A DNA stretch of 20,887 nucleotides, taken from the NCBI GenBank assembly GCA_964416925.1, contig CAYQFQ010000014.1, positions 1-20,887 of the forward strand, in the 5' to 3' direction. The position numbers and the translations under genes were made by a program. Origin of the DNA: CAYQFQ01 sp964416925. Its GTDB lineage: Bacteria > Patescibacteriota > Minisyncoccia > Phycocordibacterales > GWA1-40-21. Of the stretch, positions 13,213-20,887 are shown piece after piece (position 1 is the stretch's first letter; every line of letters begins with the position of its first letter). The notes below the pieces were generated by a model. That model ran no database searches. It was given only the letters and a program-made list of their open reading frames with translations, and was not told the DNA's origin.

Positions 13213-14988
13213 TTATTCTATTTCCCTCCAGCTTGATATATTAAATGATCCCGACGGGCCACTTGTAAAAGCAGGATTTATTAAACCACTTTGATACGTG
13301 ATAGTACCACCATTCATTATGATTTTATTGGCAGTTATTTCATTCGCCGTACCATCATTAAAATATATAGTTCCTTTTTGAGCATTCAGCACTACTGCCC
13401 CACCAGTTCCGCTGACATTAATAGCATAATTCCCTCCGCAATTCGTATTGTCACAAGTACTATTTGATACCAAAATAATATAGCTTCCAGATATTCCGGA
13501 ACCACTTGCAGAAGTACCGTCCGGTATAGTTATTCTACCGTCTGAAACAATTACTCCGCTTTTATTACCAAACGACGGCGAAAGTAACATCTTTGCGCTT
13601 CCCCCAAAAGTAATATTACCTGTCACCCAAAGGGTACCAGTAACTGTGAGTTTAGCACTATTAGTAATACTTAAATTTCCAACAACTTTCTTTGGACCAA
13701 GCGATGCGACAGAAGAACCAGATAAAGAATAATTACCATTTATTACTCCACCGGCAAGTGCTTCAGCTTTCCAATCGTCAATATTCGCATCAGAAACAGG
13801 ATATGGGGTCCTCACTGGATCAGAAAAATTTGTATCACAACTTTTATTGTTTCCTGCACCATTTTTGCATTTCAGGTTTCCTGCAACTTCAACATAATTT
13901 ATTGTATGGGCAAATGCATCTCCTATTCCATTTACACCAACGTTAAATTGATTATTTTGATTTTTGCCTGAAATTTTCCCATAAACTCCACCAAGATAGA
14001 TTTTAAAATAATAATCATAGCCCGTATTACTCCATGTTGCACTGCTAGATAAATTCCCTATTTTTGAAGTCCCCGTAGCATAAGAATTATCTAAATTTGC
14101 GCCAATTGAATAATAATTTGTAGAGTTGACTGAGGCGTCTATTACTAACCAGTAGGTAGTATTAATATTTAAAGTCGGATTTGAAGTAAACGGCACAGTG
14201 AGCCAACTAGGATTTGTAGATATAGATGAAGAATTAATAGTACCGGTCGTTAAAACATCTTGTGACGACTGACTAGGCTTACCACTAGAATCTTTTACTA
14301 ACTTAAGGACAGCACTGGATGGGCTACCGATTTTTTTTATATAAATTTCAGCTGTATTTACTACTGTCGTTGTAGATATTTTAAAACTTTGAGCTATATC
14401 TTGGGTATTTGTTGTTTTAGCAAAGGACAAATAATTTGGTGGAGATGCTGGACTGTCATTTATTTGGTCAGCAAACTCAGTTGACCCATTTGCTGAAATA
14501 GCTGTACCTGTAATTTTACACCACCCACAAGCCACAATCTCGCCATTCGAATAAACATTTCCCTCAACTGTCCCACCGTTCATAATGAAACCTCCATTAC
14601 CAGTTTGAATTCCATACGAAAACGACACGCCCTCGCCTTCTACAACTTTTGTTTCTACCCGCTTTTCAGAGCCACCAGAAACACCAACTGAAGTAATTGT
14701 CATACCGTCCAGTGTTTCTAGAACAGAAACTTCCGCTGATATATTATCAATTGTTAGTGGGTCCCTATCCATATACTCTATTCCATTTTTTACACGGTAT
14801 GTAACATCCTCTACCCCCGCTTCAGCAATATAAAAACTTTCTGTTGATTTCCAGAGATTACTTGAGACTTTTAGTTGAGAAACGATTGGCGAAATAAGTC
14901 CAGCCGTAATTATCAATGAAAACGACATAAAAAAAATCGTTGTTATAAGCATTACTTGTCCCCTTTTTTTATTTAACAATCTTTTCAT
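13213..14988 (-). CDS. Large PilX-like pilus-operon surface protein
   Basis: A 591-residue protein, last in the pilus operon. It begins with a short basic N-terminus and one hydrophobic helix (about residues 12-36), followed by SFYIAEAGVEDVTYRVKNG, the AEAGxE pattern of PilX-like minor pilins; there is no G|FxxxE prepilin site. Residues about 133-175 and 410-590 are repetitive, Gly/Asn/Thr-rich strands (for example GGTVEGNVYSNGEI, AKLTVTGTLWVTGNITFGG) typical of a right-handed beta-helix or bactofilin-like fold. Between them, residues about 187-333 resemble a choice-of-anchor beta-sandwich (AQSFKISTTTVVNTAEIYIKK, TTYWLVIDAS). It is presumably exported and either assembled at the pilus tip or held on the cell surface. 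It begins 7 bases after the upstream prepilin gene. Confidence 0.75.
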   Translation of the reverse strand: MKRLLNKKRGQVMLITTIFFMSFSLIITAGLISPIVSQLKVSSNLWKSTESFYIAEAGVEDVTYRVKNGIEYMDRDPLTIDNISAEVSVLETLDGMTITSVGVSGGSEKRVETKVVEGEGVSFSYGIQTGNGGFIMNGGTVEGNVYSNGEIVACGWCKITGTAISANGSTEFADQINDSPASPPNYLSFAKTTNTQDIAQSFKISTTTVVNTAEIYIKKIGSPSSAVLKLVKDSSGKPSQSSQDVLTTGTINSSSISTNPSWLTVPFTSNPTLNINTTYWLVIDASVNSTNYYSIGANLDNSYATGTSKIGNLSSSATWSNTGYDYYFKIYLGGVYGKISGKNQNNQFNVGVNGIGDAFAHTINYVEVAGNLKCKNGAGNNKSCDTNFSDPVRTPYPVSDANIDDWKAEALAGGVINGNYSLSGSSVASLGPKKVVGNLSITNSAKLTVTGTLWVTGNITFGGSAKMLLSPSFGNKSGVIVSDGRITIPDGTSASGSGISGSYIILVSNSTCDNTNCGGNYAINVSGTGGAVVLNAQKGTIYFNDGTANEITANKIIMNGGTITYQSGLINPAFTSGPSGSFNISSWREIE

Positions 14989-14995
14989 TGTAGAG

Positions 14996-15496
14996 TTAAT
15001 ACGAGCCTCTTAAAATTTCCGTAGAATAAAAAGTCTCAGTTTTCAAACCACTTTTTATTGTGAGTACCGTTCTTAATGCTTCGGATTTTGCATTCTTAAT
15101 ATCGTTAAATTTCAAAGCACTAACTTCTGCGCCAGACATACTAAGTGGTCCAGACAAAACTCCTGATTCATATATATTTACAACGCCACCCTGAAGAATA
15201 AATTTAACCGTCGAGGTACTGTCATCTTCTAATGCCACTATCATCTGCAAAACACCAGATTGCAAATTACTATTAACAAGATCTATAGATGTGGCTCTTC
15301 CCGCTTCCCTTTTAATTCTTTCAAGAACTGAAACGGCTGAATTTTCAATCAAGTTATTATTAAAAGATTCTTTGTTGGATCTAATAACCGTAACAATCGA
15401 TTGAACAATCACAAGAGAGATCATAGTCATAAGAGCCAGATATACAATCATCTCAACAAGAGAGAACGCTTTAATTTTATTATTTCTCCTATTCAT
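14996..15496 (-). CDS. Prepilin-like protein (PulJ/GspJ-type)
   Basis: A 166-residue type IV pilin-like protein. Its N-terminus has a basic leader (MNRRNNKIKA) and then FSLVEMIVYLALMTMISLVIVQS, the methylated-helix segment with Glu at +5. The residue before the cleavage point is Ala rather than the usual Gly, a change tolerated by some prepilin peptidases. The C-terminal domain is beta-rich and matches minor pseudopilins (NSAVSVLERIKREAGRATSI is the usual start). Three bases separate it from the preceding gene, seven from the next. It would act in the inner membrane and then in the pilus. Which minor pilin it is cannot be settled. Confidence 0.82.
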   Translation of the reverse strand: MNRRNNKIKAFSLVEMIVYLALMTMISLVIVQSIVTVIRSNKESFNNNLIENSAVSVLERIKREAGRATSIDLVNSNLQSGVLQMIVALEDDSTSTVKFILQGGVVNIYESGVLSGPLSMSGAEVSALKFNDIKNAKSEALRTVLTIKSGLKTETFYSTEILRGSY

Positions 15497-15499
15497 ACT

Positions 15500-15985
15500 T
15501 TATTCAAAAATATTACTCACGTAGGTTGTTATCTTTTTCTCTATACCCTGTCCTAAAGTGTTTTCCCATGATATATAAACTTCTATTTTCTTTGTATATG
15601 GATCAAACGTCCCCAAACTTGAAATATCTCCCTGTGAGTCCCTATACACATCAGTAGTTACAAACCTTCTAAAAAAATCATTTGGTATTATCTCAACAGT
15701 ATTCGTGGCGGTCCATCTTGAGGTTAAATTATCGAAATAAAGATAATGGTTTGTACTTGTGGATATTGCACTAATGTTAACCCAACCAGAGTCCCTAATC
15801 GTCTTAATAGCCTCTATACCCTCGCTTGCGAGATATGCAGCCTTACTTGATTTTATATTTGAACTTGAAGACTTAATATATAAATTATTTACAGTAATAA
15901 GCACACTTAAAACAATAGTCAAAATAAATACCGCAACTACTATTTCAACCAAACCAATACCTTTCTGTAAATTTCTATTGCGCAT
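15500..15985 (-). CDS. Prepilin-like protein (GspI/PilV-type)
   Basis: From the ATG at 15985 the protein has 161 residues: leader MRNRNLQKG, then IGLVEIVVAVFILTIVLSVL with Glu at +5, a classic type III prepilin helix. An in-frame TTG at 15997 would add four residues. The ATG start overlaps the end of the upstream prepilin gene by 11 bases, suggesting translational coupling. The AAYLASEGIEAIKTIRDSGW segment is typical of PilV/GspI-like minor pilins. The C-terminal part is beta-rich with aromatic residues and no cysteines. Confidence 0.82.
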   Translation of the reverse strand: MRNRNLQKGIGLVEIVVAVFILTIVLSVLITVNNLYIKSSSSNIKSSKAAYLASEGIEAIKTIRDSGWVNISAISTSTNHYLYFDNLTSRWTATNTVEIIPNDFFRRFVTTDVYRDSQGDISSLGTFDPYTKKIEVYISWENTLGQGIEKKITTYVSNIFE

Positions 15986-16454
15986 TTTTTTGAACAAGCC
16001 CTGTTAGAAAAACTGATATGGATAGATTCTCCTCGGCCTTATTTCTCAATGACAAGCTAATTGTCTGTGCTGAACTGTCTAATAATACACCCGTAGTCTT
16101 TTTAAAAACTAGTGTCTTCGGTACAGGAGAGGATATTTTTACTAAACTATTAAAATAATAAGCAATATTTTTAGGATCGGACTGAACGTAAGATGACCCA
16201 GTAAACGTTGTGATTTTGTCCTCTTCTAAATATACGCCATGGTCACTCGAATCTTTTGATGCTAAAGATGCGGATCGGGCTTCATTTAAGATAGCGAGCA
16301 CTGACAATCTACTTTTATCCAATGCCTGTTTTTCATTTACATTTTTAAATACAGAAACAGCTATCCCAGAAATCGTTGCGAGCACAGCTAAAGAAATTAA
16401 GATTTCTATTAAAGAGAACCCGTTTTTTTGTTTTGTTTTGTGAGAAAAGATCAT
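15975..16454 (-). CDS. Prepilin-like protein (GspH/FimT-type)
   Basis: A 159-residue protein with leader MIFSHKTKQKNG and the cleavage and helix sequence FSLIEILISLAVLATISGIA (Glu at +5). The following ILNEARSASLASKD segment resembles GspH/FimT minor pilins. Its ATG overlaps the pilC stop codon as ATGA, so translation of the two is coupled. It overlaps the next prepilin gene at its 3' end. It is first of the three prepilin-like genes and could be a minor or the major subunit; sequence alone does not decide. Confidence 0.83.
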   Translation of the reverse strand: MIFSHKTKQKNGFSLIEILISLAVLATISGIAVSVFKNVNEKQALDKSRLSVLAILNEARSASLASKDSSDHGVYLEEDKITTFTGSSYVQSDPKNIAYYFNSLVKISSPVPKTLVFKKTTGVLLDSSAQTISLSLRNKAEENLSISVFLTGLVQKNAQ

Positions 16455-17674
16455 ACTTTATCCATTATAGAATAGATTGGAGTTATCATTGAGAACGCGA
16501 AGATACCCACGGCAACACCAATAATAACCATAAGAAACGGCTCAATAATTGTGGACATATCTTTTGTTTTTTGGTCAACGGAATCTTCATAGAACTTTGC
16601 CGTCTCCATAAGCATACCGGATATATTTCCCGTCTCCTCGCCAACCGCCATCATTTCGCCTACAAGAACTGGATATAAATTAGATTTTTCAATAAAAAAC
16701 TTCGACATGGGCTCCCCTTTCTCTACCCCTAATCTTGCCCCATCAAGTACCTCTTTAAAATAATGATTTTGTACCACCTCAGAGGTTATAAGCATTGCTT
16801 CAGCAAAAGGGACTCCAGATGAGAGGAGTGAAGATAATGTCCTTGTAGTTCTCGCAGAATTAACCTCTTTTACAATGGGTGAAACTAAAGGAATTTTAAT
16901 TGATATCAAATCAAAGAATTTCTTCCCGACTTTACTTCTGTAGAATGCGTAACCAAAAACAATCAAAGCAATGATAACAATAAAGCTCGTTGAAATATTA
17001 TTTTTGATAAAATCGCTCGCAGCGACAATCATTCTGGTAAGTAGAGGAAGATCTACTCCAACATCCTTAAATGTAGCACTCAAACTTGGCACGACATATA
17101 TCATCATAAGAACCCCAATCGCAACCATCAAAAGTAAAATAACTGCAGGATACATCATTGCGCCCTGAATCTTCTTTTTTAGTTTATAGGAGGAGTCCAT
17201 TTGATCTCCCACAATCTTTAATGATCCAGCAAGATTTCCACCCTCTTCACCAGCTTTAACCATAGAGACGAAAAGGTTAGAAAAAACATTCGGGTGTTTA
17301 GCAGATGATTCGCTAAGCGATTCTCCCTTTTTAACATCATCATTCATAGAAGAGACAAGCGCTTTAAACCCTTTACTTTCAACTTGTTTTTCAAGAACCG
17401 CAAGAGCCCTTGCGAGAGCAAGCCCAGATTCAAGCATCGCACCGAGGTTCTTAGCGAAAAAGATTTTTTGTTGGTCAGTAACCCTCTCAAGAAAGATGGA
17501 GATGTTTAAGCTCAATAAGCCACTTTTTTTATCTTCAGCGGTAGCAAGAACAAGAGTGTCACCTTCCGCCTTTAGTTCCGTAAACAAAGTAAATTTATTT
17601 ACAGAGTCCCTCTCCCCTGAATATCTCTCACCGTTTTGTTTTATCGCGTTAAATTTGTATTTCATTTTTTTCAA
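16451..17674 (-). CDS. pilC: Type IV pilus inner-membrane platform protein PilC (GspF family)
   Basis: A 407-residue protein with two GspF domains. The first holds FFAKNLGAMLESGLALARALAVLE and the first membrane spans (GAMMYPAVILLLMVAIGVLMMIYVV); the second holds RTTRTLSSLLSSGVPFAEAML and ends in a final span (IEPFLMVIIGVAVGIFAFSMITPIYSIMDKV). It is the inner-membrane platform that the PilB ATPase turns to assemble pilin. The first 60 residues are a small soluble domain. Its stop overlaps the next gene's start (ATGA). It starts 24 bases after pilB. Confidence 0.95.
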   Translation of the reverse strand: MKKMKYKFNAIKQNGERYSGERDSVNKFTLFTELKAEGDTLVLATAEDKKSGLLSLNISIFLERVTDQQKIFFAKNLGAMLESGLALARALAVLEKQVESKGFKALVSSMNDDVKKGESLSESSAKHPNVFSNLFVSMVKAGEEGGNLAGSLKIVGDQMDSSYKLKKKIQGAMMYPAVILLLMVAIGVLMMIYVVPSLSATFKDVGVDLPLLTRMIVAASDFIKNNISTSFIVIIALIVFGYAFYRSKVGKKFFDLISIKIPLVSPIVKEVNSARTTRTLSSLLSSGVPFAEAMLITSEVVQNHYFKEVLDGARLGVEKGEPMSKFFIEKSNLYPVLVGEMMAVGEETGNISGMLMETAKFYEDSVDQKTKDMSTIIEPFLMVIIGVAVGIFAFSMITPIYSIMDKV

Positions 17675-17698
17675 AAAAAATAACCGGTCAAAATTCCT

Positions 17699-19459
17699 CT
17701 ATTCACTAACAACGCGAAGTACCTCTTCAAGCGTAGTCAGACCCTGAACTGCTTTAAAAATACCATCTTCAATCATAGGCATCATACCTTCTTTTCTGGC
17801 TTGCTCTTCCATTTCATTCGTAGTTCCTCCTTTAATAATTATATCTTTAATCGCAGGGGTAACTTTCAAAACTTCATGTATCCCAATTCTTCCTTTAAAT
17901 CCATCCTTAGCTTCTTCGGACTCTTTCTGTTTATAAAAAGGAATTTTTTCCCAAGTAGCCTCTAAATCGACAACTTTTTCTTTCTTAAGAAAATTTAACA
18001 CTCTCACAAGATCCACACTCTTTGAAAGGGTGGTAATTTCGGCTTTTGACAAATAATATTTTTCCTTGATCTTACAAAGTTTCCTCACAAGCCTCTGTGC
18101 TAAAATAATTCTTAGAGTTGAAACAAGCAAGAACGGTTCAACTTTCATATCTATAAGTCTAGGTATTGCTCCCGCAGCACTATTCGTGTGAAGAGTTGAT
18201 AGAACTAAGTGACCAGTTAATGCAGCGTTTACAGAAATGGCGGCTGTCTCGTTATCTCTAATCTCCCCCACCATTATAATATCTGGGTCTTGTCTTACGA
18301 GAGATCTTAAACCATTTGCAAAAGAAAATCCGATTTCTGGTTTAACTTGTGTTTGATTAATTCTCTGCACCTGATATTCAATAGGATCTTCTATGGTAGA
18401 AATATTAACGTCTGGAGTATTGAGAATTTCTAGTATTGAATACAAAGTTGTAGTCTTACCAGAACCAGTAGGACCTGTTGTTAGGATCATTCCATTTGCT
18501 TGTCTTGTCGCTTCATAGACCGCCTCAAGAGATTCTCCATGGAAACCAATACTCTCAAGTGTGTAACCTGCAACATTTTCTCTAAGAAGTCTCATAACAG
18601 CTTTCTCTCCATAGTTTGTGGGGATAATAGAAACTCTAAAAGAAACTTTCTCAGCGTTCAAATCAATCTTAAATCTTCCATCTTGAGGTAATCTCTTTTC
18701 ATCAAGTTTAAGATTAGACAAAACCTTAACTCTTGCGATGATACCAGTCGCGGAGTTTTTAGGTAAAATCATGGCGTCGTGAAGGATTCCGTCTATCCTG
18801 TATCTTATAAGGACGCTATTTTCTAGACATTCAATATGAATATCTGATGCATTTTGCAATATAGCGTGTTTAAGAAGTGTTTCCACGACTCTAACAACAG
18901 GAAGGTCTTCAGCAATTTTTTTCAATGCATCTTCAGAAGATTCATCCATTGAGACGTTGTTACCAAAATCTTTAATAACAAGAGCGTCTTTCTGAATCAT
19001 ATCTCCAAACTCAGCTTTCAAGCTTTTTTGGTATTGTAAGATAGCGCTCTTGATAGATTCTAAATCTGTAAGCCTAGGTAGTATCTTCAAACCGACTTTC
19101 TTTTTTATGAATTCAATAGAAGCAAGATCTTGAGTATCAAGCATTGCAACCTCAAGTGAGTCGTCATTCTTCTTGAAGGCAATAATATTGTTTTTTCTTG
19201 CGACAGGTTCTGGAATTAAAGATAAAATGGAGAAATCGATTTTCTGCATCTTTAAGTCTACAAACGGAATACCAAAAACATAAGCGTTAGCTCTTCGAAG
19301 ATCGTCTTCAGTTATCTTGCCCGCGCTAACTAAAAGTTTCTCTGCAGATTCAAGCGTTTTGTCTTTTCTTGAATCAGCTTCTGCTTTATCATATTCAACT
19401 CTCGTCACAAGACCAGAATCTAAGATAAACTCTTTTAATTTGTTTTTCTCAAGATACAT
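17699..19459 (-). CDS. pilB: Type IV pilus assembly ATPase PilB (GspE family)
   Basis: A 586-residue hexameric ATPase powering pilus extension. The N-terminal MshEN/T2SSE_N domain spans about residues 40-150 (KITEDDLRRANAYVFGIPFVDL). The C-terminal ATPase domain has Walker A GPTGSGKTT (residues 329-337, Lys335), the Asp box and Walker B in DPDIIMVGEIRDNETA, and the His box GHLVLSTLHTNSA. The tetracysteine zinc motif usual after the His box is missing: only RKLCKIKEKYY with a single Cys is seen. A C-terminal KGRIGIHEVLKV segment is conserved. It is the first gene of the operon, behind an extended -10 and a terminator that separates it from the LamG gene. Confidence 0.96.
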   Translation of the reverse strand: MYLEKNKLKEFILDSGLVTRVEYDKAEADSRKDKTLESAEKLLVSAGKITEDDLRRANAYVFGIPFVDLKMQKIDFSILSLIPEPVARKNNIIAFKKNDDSLEVAMLDTQDLASIEFIKKKVGLKILPRLTDLESIKSAILQYQKSLKAEFGDMIQKDALVIKDFGNNVSMDESSEDALKKIAEDLPVVRVVETLLKHAILQNASDIHIECLENSVLIRYRIDGILHDAMILPKNSATGIIARVKVLSNLKLDEKRLPQDGRFKIDLNAEKVSFRVSIIPTNYGEKAVMRLLRENVAGYTLESIGFHGESLEAVYEATRQANGMILTTGPTGSGKTTTLYSILEILNTPDVNISTIEDPIEYQVQRINQTQVKPEIGFSFANGLRSLVRQDPDIIMVGEIRDNETAAISVNAALTGHLVLSTLHTNSAAGAIPRLIDMKVEPFLLVSTLRIILAQRLVRKLCKIKEKYYLSKAEITTLSKSVDLVRVLNFLKKEKVVDLEATWEKIPFYKQKESEEAKDGFKGRIGIHEVLKVTPAIKDIIIKGGTTNEMEEQARKEGMMPMIEDGIFKAVQGLTTLEEVLRVVSE

Positions 19460-19468
19460 TTGTATAAA

Positions 19469-19477
19469 ATTATATCA
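19469..19477 (-). promoter_or_regulatory. Extended -10 promoter element of the pilus operon
   Basis: Minus strand TGATATAAT contains an exact TATAAT (19469-19474) preceded by TG plus one base. No good -35 is seen at the usual distance. The leader to the pilB ATG would be very short. Confidence 0.4.
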
Positions 19478-19525
19478 TAAAAGAAAAGTTTTTGTGTAAT
19501 ACTTTAACGCGAGAAGTTCATACAA

Positions 19526-19567
19526 AAAAACCCGCCTTGCTTTTAGTAAAAAGCAAGGCGGGTTTTT
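19526..19567 (-). terminator. Strong terminator after the LamG protein gene
   Basis: Nineteen base pairs (outer AAAAACCCGCCTTGC with its complement) around AGTA, with a run of T following on the minus strand. It lies a few bases past the LamG gene stop at 19575 and insulates the pilus operon. Confidence 0.9.
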
Positions 19568-19574
19568 AAAAAGT

Positions 19575-20887
19575 CTATTCTGCAACTGGCCCACCCTCTT
19601 CTTCCGTTCCGCCACCAAAGAAATAGAGTGTTGCCACTTCTTGTTGAGTTAGGGCTCTATCATAAATACGAACATCATCTATATCGCCTTGATAAAAAAG
19701 ACTACTATCGTTACCACGTATACCTAAAAGTGTATTGCCTGACCACCAATCGCTTTCGGCAGTTGCTGTACCCTGTAAAACCCCATCCACATACAGACTG
19801 ACCACTGAATCAGCACAAGTAGATAAAATATGGTGCCATTCGCCATCATTAACAGGTTCTAGTGATTTTATTGAACCTCCGGTATTTCTAATACGAGTGA
19901 CTATTTTACCGGTTGGATCCCAATCCATAGTTTGCTCATACTGGACTTCTCCTGCCTGAGAACCTGATTTTACCAAAATCATTCCACCATCTTGATCAGT
20001 TGTTTTTATCCACGTTGAAAGAGTTAAATCACCAGTTAAATCTATATTACCAAGATCAACATAATCACTTATTCCATTAAAACTCAAAGCATTATTTATT
20101 TTTCCTGCAGTAGACAGGGCTTGCGTGTCTTGCACAGCTGTCCCATTGTTAGCATTCCCTGAACTGTCAATCACACGAGTACCCGAAGTCACAAGTGAAT
20201 TAATTTCTGATTGGGTCAAAACTTTATTATAAATTCTGATGTCGTCTAATTTACCATTATAAAATTCTCCGTCTCCTCTTTTCCCAAACTTTAATGAATT
20301 CCCGACAGAAGGATTAGATACACCTGATCCTGTGTTGGAGTTATCCAAAGTACCATTAACATAAAGAGTCATGCCTCCAGTGCTGCTATGAGTTGCGACA
20401 ATATGATACCATCCACCAGTTGAAAAATACCTATTGCTATACAAAGCCCAAGCTGCAGCACCGTTATCATTCTCAAACCTCATAAAATTTCCTGAACCTT
20501 GGTTTAAAAAATCGATGTACCAACCACGCGTCCCAGAAGAATCATCCTTATTAATGATTTGCATATTATCAGTGACGAATCCTTCAACATACATCCAAAA
20601 AGCAATCGAAAGATCGTCGGTATCAGGAACTGAGTTTATACCTGCATCTACATAATCAGAAGAACCATTAAAACTCAATGCATTATTTATCATTCCTGAT
20701 GTAGACATGAATAATGTTTCTCTATTTGCTATACCATTTCCACCTGATACACCTACAAGTGTTCCCATATATCCGTTTCCACTAAAATCAGAAACTGATG
20801 TTCCAGAAGACTCATTAAAGTGGTATCCCGCGACCAAACCACTATCAAAAGGTGCCACTAAAATATCACCCTCAATACCAAGTCCGG
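19575..20887 (-). CDS. Tandem LamG-domain surface protein, 5' end beyond window
   Basis: The frame is open to the right edge, so the N-terminus is missing; 436 residues are visible, from LGIEGDILVAPFDSG onwards. It holds two LamG (concanavalin-like jelly-roll) domains, residues about 17-215 and 216-425. Each has the same marks: AGYHFNESSG, then INNALSFNG(S/I)SDYVD, a GYWHI-like or GEWHHI segment, LYVNGTLDN or LYVDGVLQG, and DDIRIYNKVLTQSEI or DDVRIYDRALTQQEV near the end. It ends in Gly/Glu-rich GGGTEEEGGPVAE with no anchor motif. LamG domains usually bind sugars or mediate adhesion in secreted bacterial proteins. It lies just upstream of the pilus operon, same strand, so it may be an adhesin, but terminator-separated. 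Confidence 0.85.
   Translation of the reverse strand, partial: GLGIEGDILVAPFDSGLVAGYHFNESSGTSVSDFSGNGYMGTLVGVSGGNGIANRETLFMSTSGMINNALSFNGSSDYVDAGINSVPDTDDLSIAFWMYVEGFVTDNMQIINKDDSSGTRGWYIDFLNQGSGNFMRFENDNGAAAWALYSNRYFSTGGWYHIVATHSSTGGMTLYVNGTLDNSNTGSGVSNPSVGNSLKFGKRGDGEFYNGKLDDIRIYNKVLTQSEINSLVTSGTRVIDSSGNANNGTAVQDTQALSTAGKINNALSFNGISDYVDLGNIDLTGDLTLSTWIKTTDQDGGMILVKSGSQAGEVQYEQTMDWDPTGKIVTRIRNTGGSIKSLEPVNDGEWHHILSTCADSVVSLYVDGVLQGTATAESDWWSGNTLLGIRGNDSSLFYQGDIDDVRIYDRALTQQEVATLYFFGGGTEEEGGPVAE

Overview
The window reads as a piece of a Candidate Phyla Radiation (Patescibacteria) genome, most likely from the Parcubacteria side. This is an inference. It rests on low G+C (roughly 35 to 40 percent by eye), small tightly packed genes, almost no Shine-Dalgarno sequences, a short methionyl-tRNA synthetase with one zinc knuckle, a secE-nusG-rplK cluster with no rplA after rplK, and a compact type IV pilus operon. 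No phylogenetic search was possible. Most genes are on the minus strand.

Bases 1-5235 hold a thymidylate and one-carbon block: serine hydroxymethyltransferase (glyA, cut by the left edge), a small NUDIX-like gene containing a 10-N gap, thymidylate synthase followed by a HIT hydrolase, dCMP deaminase behind a cytidylyltransferase-like gene, and dihydrofolate reductase. Together they could close the cycle dCMP to dUMP to dTMP, with methylene-THF from GlyA and THF regenerated by DHFR. Bases 5248-6560 hold the secE-nusG-rplK operon, with a terminator-like UUCG hairpin right after the predicted transcription start.

Bases 6631-8960 hold single-gene units: a membrane-anchored SIMPL-domain protein, an RlmI-like methyltransferase and an unrecognised 107-residue protein, with strong hairpin terminators between some of them. 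Bases 8965-13121 hold tatD, a REP-associated tyrosine transposase (RAYT), metG and an AI-2E family permease. The RAYT gene is bracketed by two TTGGACAC/GTGTCCAA palindromes and carries a third inside its own coding sequence. The neighbouring tatD contains two separate tandem arrays of 7-base units.

Bases 13213-19459 are a type IV pilus operon (minus strand order pilB, pilC, three prepilin-like genes, a large PilX-like surface protein), with several gene overlaps. Past a strong terminator, the right edge holds the C-terminal part of a tandem LamG-domain surface protein.

The observations most worth following are the self-embedded RAYT palindrome, the heptanucleotide arrays in tatD, the dCMP deaminase with an unexplained N-terminal domain beside a nucleotidyltransferase, and the leader hairpins of secE and glyA. 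No tRNA, rRNA or CRISPR array was seen.
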